DNA from: DAIDKA01 sp036489445
GTDB lineage: Bacteria; Pseudomonadota; Gammaproteobacteria; Steroidobacterales; Steroidobacteraceae
DNA: 24,639 bases
Reading direction: 5' to 3'
NCBI GenBank assembly: GCA_036489445.1
Contig: DASXFV010000023.1
Span: 1 to 24,639 of the forward strand
Shown in pieces: positions 21,701-24,639 of the stretch. A model generated the notes under the pieces. The model ran no database searches and was not told the DNA's origin. It was given only the letters and a program-made list of their open reading frames with translations. Made by a program: the position numbers and the translations under genes. Each line of letters starts with the position of its first letter. The first letter of the stretch is position 1.

Positions 21701-21756
21701 CGCCGCATTGTAGCCAAGGGTTGCGGGCAGCGACTCCGGTCTGCTGTGATGGGGCC

Positions 21757-22419
21757 ATGTCGATGCCCCCCGTACAGCCCTTCGGCTCGCAAGCCGTCGC
21801 CCAGATATTCGGACACAGCACCGATGTGGATGCCTGTATCGCCCTGGTCACGCAGATCAACCAACTCCTGGACGAGGCGTCCGCGCGCCTGCAGGAGCCG
21901 GGGTCACGCCTGGCCTGCCAGGCGGGCTGCAATTTCTGCTGCCATCTGCGCGTGATGCTGCTGCCGCATGAGGCCATCGCTCTGTTCCGTTACCTGCAGT
22001 CCCGGATGCCCGTTGCGGCGGCGACGCAGGTACGCGCGAAGCTGCGGGAATATACCCGTCCCGCATCCGCATCGCCGGCGCCACCCGGACCGGTCACACC
22101 TCGCCCCTGCGCGTTCCTGGTGAACGGTGAGTGCTCCGCGTACGAGGTGCGCCCCGGGGCCTGTGCCGCGTATCACTCCTTGAGCAAGGAGCGCTGCGAG
22201 CTGTCCTACCGCGATCCTGCTGTGCCCTCCGGCATCGTCGCCTTGCAGGCGCTGCGCGCCGTGGGGGAGGGGATGCAAGAGGGCGTGAGCAGCGGTGTGG
22301 CGGCTCAAGGCCTGAGCAATATCCCCCTGGAACTGCATACCGCCGTTGCGGCCCTGCTGGCTGATCCGGCGCTCATTGCCCGCTGGCGGGCCGGACGACC
22401 CCTGTTGAAGTCCCCCTGA
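21757..22419 (+). CDS. YkgJ-family cysteine-cluster protein
   Basis: A 220-residue protein with the YkgJ/zinc- or iron-binding cysteine pattern. Cys54, Cys58, Cys61 and Cys62 (CQAGCNFCC) are followed by Cys118 (PRPCAFL), Cys126 (GECSAY), Cys136 (RPGACAAYHS) and Cys147. Such proteins are thought to bind a metal ion or an iron-sulfur cluster; the role is not settled. Between the clusters lies a helical stretch (65-105) and a Pro/Ala-rich linker. ATG at 21757 is chosen as the start nearest to family-like sequence; the frame is open further upstream, but those residues overlap the divergent gene. The ribosome-binding site is poor. The downstream DUF1348 remnant begins 11 bp after its stop. Confidence 0.85.
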   Translation: MSMPPVQPFGSQAVAQIFGHSTDVDACIALVTQINQLLDEASARLQEPGSRLACQAGCNFCCHLRVMLLPHEAIALFRYLQSRMPVAAATQVRAKLREYTRPASASPAPPGPVTPRPCAFLVNGECSAYEVRPGACAAYHSLSKERCELSYRDPAVPSGIVALQALRAVGEGMQEGVSSGVAAQGLSNIPLELHTAVAALLADPALIARWRAGRPLLKSP

Positions 22420-22430
22420 GGAGTACCGCC

Positions 22431-22706
22431 CTGGACAAACTCCCCCTGCCACCCTTTACGCTTGAGAGCGCCATCCAGAAGGAGCTATGGGCTTTCGCCC
22501 ACAACCGAATTGCCGTGCGCTTCGCCTATGAGTGGCATGACGATGCCGGCCAATGGTTTCGCAGCTACGGCAATGAGAACTGGGAATTCGACGAACACGG
22601 TCTGATGCGTACCCGCATCGCCAGCATCAACGATGCGCCCATCGGCGGCGGCGAGCGGCAGGCCCCGCGCGCGATCCCTGGGGCATCGTTGATAATGTCC
22701 AGCTAG
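22431..22706 (+). pseudogene. Broken DUF1348 (NTF2-like) gene with internal deletion
   Basis: The first residues, DKLPLPPFTLESAIQK, match the usual DUF1348 start. The frame then jumps directly to ELWAF, skipping about 50 residues that in family members lie between LQKVR and LIKELWAF. The middle (NRIAVRFAYEWHD, WFRSYGNENWEF, RIASINDAPI) is well kept. After about residue 76 the sequence no longer matches and stops at 22704-22706. The codon where ATG is expected is CTG (22431), although GAGGAG at 22418-22423 is perfectly placed for it. The deletion lies at a shared Lys codon. Intact relatives are about 150 residues; this encodes about 91. Comparison with the family is from memory. Probably not functional. 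Confidence 0.8.
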
Positions 22707-22743
22707 CCGTAGCCGCAAGTGATCGCGCTCACGCAAAAAGAAT

Positions 22744-22827
22744 GTACTCGCCCATCAAGTCGTGGTGCCGTGGTCCGAGCCGTACCAGGTCGAGCAGGAT
22801 CTACTCCTGTGCCTCGTGCTGTGTTAA
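22744..22827 (+). pseudogene. Possible N-terminal scrap of an AbiEii-type nucleotidyltransferase gene
   Basis: One frame reads VVVPWSEPYQVEQDLLLCL before a stop at 22825-22827. This resembles the opening of AbiEii/AbiGii toxin-family nucleotidyltransferases, where a PW...QVEQDL motif precedes the catalytic RGGTAL region. The catalytic part is absent, and an in-frame stop lies just upstream at 22720-22722, so only about 28 codons remain. It overlaps the frame of the following ATPase remnant. The match is short and from memory, so this is tentative. Confidence 0.4.
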
Positions 22828-22829
22828 GT

Positions 22830-23533
22830 CCAGCCAATCAGACGCTCTTACCTTCTTAGAGGAGGTAAAACTGCACGCGGGTCCCTTGGAGCTTAGTGCT
22901 CGCGGTAAACCCAAAGCTTCCACGGTTATTCGCGCACTGGATGCGATTGAGCGGGCGAGCCGCTGGAAGAAGCTGACAGTGTTCTTCGATGAGTTTCAGG
23001 ACATCGTCGAGAACCTGGAGGAGCGAGACTCAAGACATCTTCTGGGGGTTCTCCGCGCCGAGATACAGCGTCACACGCAAGTTTCTTACATTTTTACCGG
23101 CGAGCGAAGCCACTTCTACCAGTCGGCCACGTTTCTAGAAGTTGGCCCAATCCCAGAAGTCGACATGAGCCAGTTCTTCGTCGAGCAGTTTGCTCGAGGA
23201 GGCCGCAAGGATGAGGCAACGCCGGCACAGCGGCGCATACTTTTCGCTTTGGCGCTTCGGGAAGGGGATGAGGTGGCTACGGACTCCTTCATTCGCTTCT
23301 CAGGCTTCAAAGCGAACGGCTCAGTCAACGCGGCTATGCGCCCCTTCCTCAAAGGGACAAATGCGCTCCTTGAGAAGACCGGCAGTCGCGTGAGGTTTCG
23401 CGATCGCTTCGTGCGGCTCTGGTTGCTCGTGCTTCTCAATCGCAATCCCGGCATGTTTCCGGCAAGCCGCTCTCTCAAAGAGAGTGCCGAGCAGCGCCAG
23501 TTCCTCACCTACATCCGAGCAGATAACGAATAG
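22830..23533 (+). pseudogene. AAA-type ATPase remnant lacking the Walker A region
   Basis: The frame is open from 22742, but ATPase-like sequence begins near 22830, because the first 30 residues are the off-frame reading of the preceding scrap. Walker B is clear (LTVFFDEFQDI), followed by the sensor-like segment VSYIFTGERSHFYQSATFLEVGPIP typical of archaeal-type P-loop ATPases. The end has RFRDRFVRLWLLVLLNRN. The P-loop (GxxxxGKT) that should precede Walker B by about 100 residues is missing, so ATP binding is not expected. The region is visibly lower in G+C than the genes around it, which fits acquired DNA. It may be a leftover of a defence or mobile-element gene; a truncated protein could still be made from 22742. 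Confidence 0.7.
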
Positions 23534-23583
23534 ACTGGTGACTTTTCCAAATTGGGCCATCTGCGTAGTAACACCCCTAGAAC

Positions 23584-23614
23584 AAAAAAAGGCCGCTGGT
23601 TCGCAGCGGCCTTT
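23584..23614 (-). terminator. Rho-independent terminator of the right-hand TonB receptor gene
   Basis: AAAGGCCGCTG (23588-23598) pairs perfectly with CAGCGGCCTTT (23604-23614) around a 5-base loop. On the minus strand the hairpin is followed by seven T residues (A run 23584-23590). It lies 31 bp downstream of the receptor stop codon. From the plus side it has only a short T run, so it mainly serves the minus-strand gene. Confidence 0.9.
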
Positions 23615-23645
23615 CACCCGGTCCGGTTGCTCCAGGTCTTACCGG

Positions 23646-24639
23646 TTATTTGAACTTCGCCGTGAGCTGCAGGTACCACTCTGCCGGCTCGTTGTAGGTG
23701 CCGCCCACCTCGCCCGCACCGATATTGGGTGAACCGGTGGTGATGAAGCGGTCATTGGTGATGTTGGTACCGCCCAGGGCCAGATCGTACTTGTTGTCCG
23801 AGGTGATGTAGTGGACCGAGGCATCCAGCATGCGAGTGGCGGGGTCACGCAGCTCGGGGGTGTTCAACGAATCGTTGAACATCTCGGCCGTGTAGGTAAA
23901 GGCGACGATTGCGCGCAGCGATGCCTGGTTGGGCAACAGGTAAGTGTACTCCGGATAGAACGTCAGTTTGTACTTCGGCGTCTTGGGCAGCCGCGCATCC
24001 AGCGGATTGCCTGCCACGATGTCGCAGACCGGGCCGCCGGTGGCCGGGTTGATCGCCGTCGTGGGGCACACGTTGACGCCCGCTGGCTCGAGGATCTCCT
24101 GCGGAATGTTGGCATTTGGATTGACGTACGTGTAGTACGCATCGATGTACGAACCGGAGAAGTTCAGCGACAGCCCACCACCGATGACCGACTGCAGTTC
24201 CAGTTCGGCACCCTTGATCTTGGCGTTACCGGCGTTGGTGTACACCGGTGAGATGCCCTGTTGGATGTCCAGCTGGATCCCATCGTAATCCGTGTAGAAC
24301 AGGGCCGCGTTGGCCTTCAGGTGATGGTCAAACCACTCCGACTTCACGCCCAGTTCCCAGGTCTTGGTGTATTCGGGAGAGAACTGAGCAGCCTCGGCGG
24401 TGTCGTTGGCGGACAGACGCGTGGTCCAGCCGCCGGCCTTGAAGCCCTTGCCCCAGCTCAGGTACGCCATCGCATCACTGTCGATCTGAAATTGCGCGGC
24501 GAGGGTGGGGTCAAAGACATGCCAGGACTGGCTGTTGTCGCCCGGCGGGAAGTAGCGATCAACCGTGCCGCCGCCCAGCGGAAAGGCATAGGTTTGGGTG
24601 CCGGTGAGACCGAACCCGCCGGGTCCGAGAGCCGCCTCG
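23646..24639 (-). CDS. TonB-dependent receptor, C-terminal part (runs off the right edge)
   Basis: About 331 residues of the C-terminal beta-barrel of an outer-membrane receptor. The frame is open to the window edge, so the N-terminus lies outside. Typical barrel sequence is seen: MAYLSWGKGFKAGGW, SPEYTKTWELGVKSEWFD, NAGNAKIKGAELELQ, and near the end LALGGTNITNDRF followed by WYLQLTAKFK. Two Cys about 15 residues apart (VCPTT and VCDIV) sit in a predicted extracellular loop and may form a disulfide. The end lacks a final aromatic residue (it ends in Lys, with Phe just before). The receptor type resembles those of Sphingomonas- and Steroidobacter-like bacteria that take up plant or polysaccharide compounds. 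Substrate unknown. A strong terminator follows. Confidence 0.93.
   Translation of the reverse strand, partial: EAALGPGGFGLTGTQTYAFPLGGGTVDRYFPPGDNSQSWHVFDPTLAAQFQIDSDAMAYLSWGKGFKAGGWTTRLSANDTAEAAQFSPEYTKTWELGVKSEWFDHHLKANAALFYTDYDGIQLDIQQGISPVYTNAGNAKIKGAELELQSVIGGGLSLNFSGSYIDAYYTYVNPNANIPQEILEPAGVNVCPTTAINPATGGPVCDIVAGNPLDARLPKTPKYKLTFYPEYTYLLPNQASLRAIVAFTYTAEMFNDSLNTPELRDPATRMLDASVHYITSDNKYDLALGGTNITNDRFITTGSPNIGAGEVGGTYNEPAEWYLQLTAKFK

Noticed and set aside
1..24639. tRNA, rRNA and riboswitch genes.
   Set aside because: I saw no cloverleaf, rRNA or riboswitch core by eye; a covariance-model scan was not possible here.

Overview
The window looks like chromosomal DNA of a GC-rich Gram-negative bacterium. 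Two TonB-dependent receptors, several Sec and Tat signal peptides and gene families common in Pseudomonadota support this. A gammaproteobacterium of the Steroidobacter/Nevskia/Xanthomonas type is my guess from the families; the sequence alone does not prove it. I see no rRNA, tRNA, CRISPR array or transposase.

Layout, left to right. (1) 45-1066: a small VOC protein and a Dps ferritin-like protein. (2) 1157-6846: a large exported beta-propeller protein (1714-5760) whose C-terminal half is three near-identical 816-bp tandem repeats. A decayed copy of the tail of a luciferase-like monooxygenase (LLM) gene lies before it, and the intact LLM gene (5851-6846) lies after it. (3) 6870-9569, minus strand: a DUF2946 protein followed by a TonB-dependent receptor, possibly a metal-related pair. 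(4) 9594-10629: a ribbon-helix-helix/PIN toxin-antitoxin (TA) pair bracketed by two 100-bp direct repeats, both being the 3' end of a gallate-dioxygenase-type gene. (5) 10535-20311: a probable aromatic-compound locus. It holds a gallate-type extradiol dioxygenase, a divergent GntR/FCD regulator, an aldose-1-epimerase-like protein, three short-chain dehydrogenases that each carry a twin-arginine signal, an MFS transporter, a small unknown Tat-signal protein and a two-domain exported VOC protein. (6) 20324-22419: a zinc-ribbon SDR lacking the usual catalytic Tyr, divergent from a YkgJ-type cysteine-cluster protein. (7) 22431-23533: gene remnants, namely a DUF1348 gene with an internal deletion, a start-only piece resembling AbiEii, and an AAA ATPase without its P-loop. 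(8) 23584-24639: a terminator and the C-terminal part of a second TonB receptor running off the right edge.

My working model is that region 5 handles a plant-type aromatic or polyphenol substrate. Tat-exported oxidoreductases and a Sec-exported VOC protein would act in the periplasm, the MFS protein would carry a product across the inner membrane, and the dioxygenase would open a gallate- or protocatechuate-like ring under GntR control. Family membership is well supported by motifs; substrate and pathway are inference.

The most unusual signals are the cluster of Tat-targeted SDRs with altered nucleotide-binding motifs, the TA pair set between duplicated galA tails, and the same pattern (gene-tail copy, foreign-looking gene, intact gene) repeated around the propeller gene.
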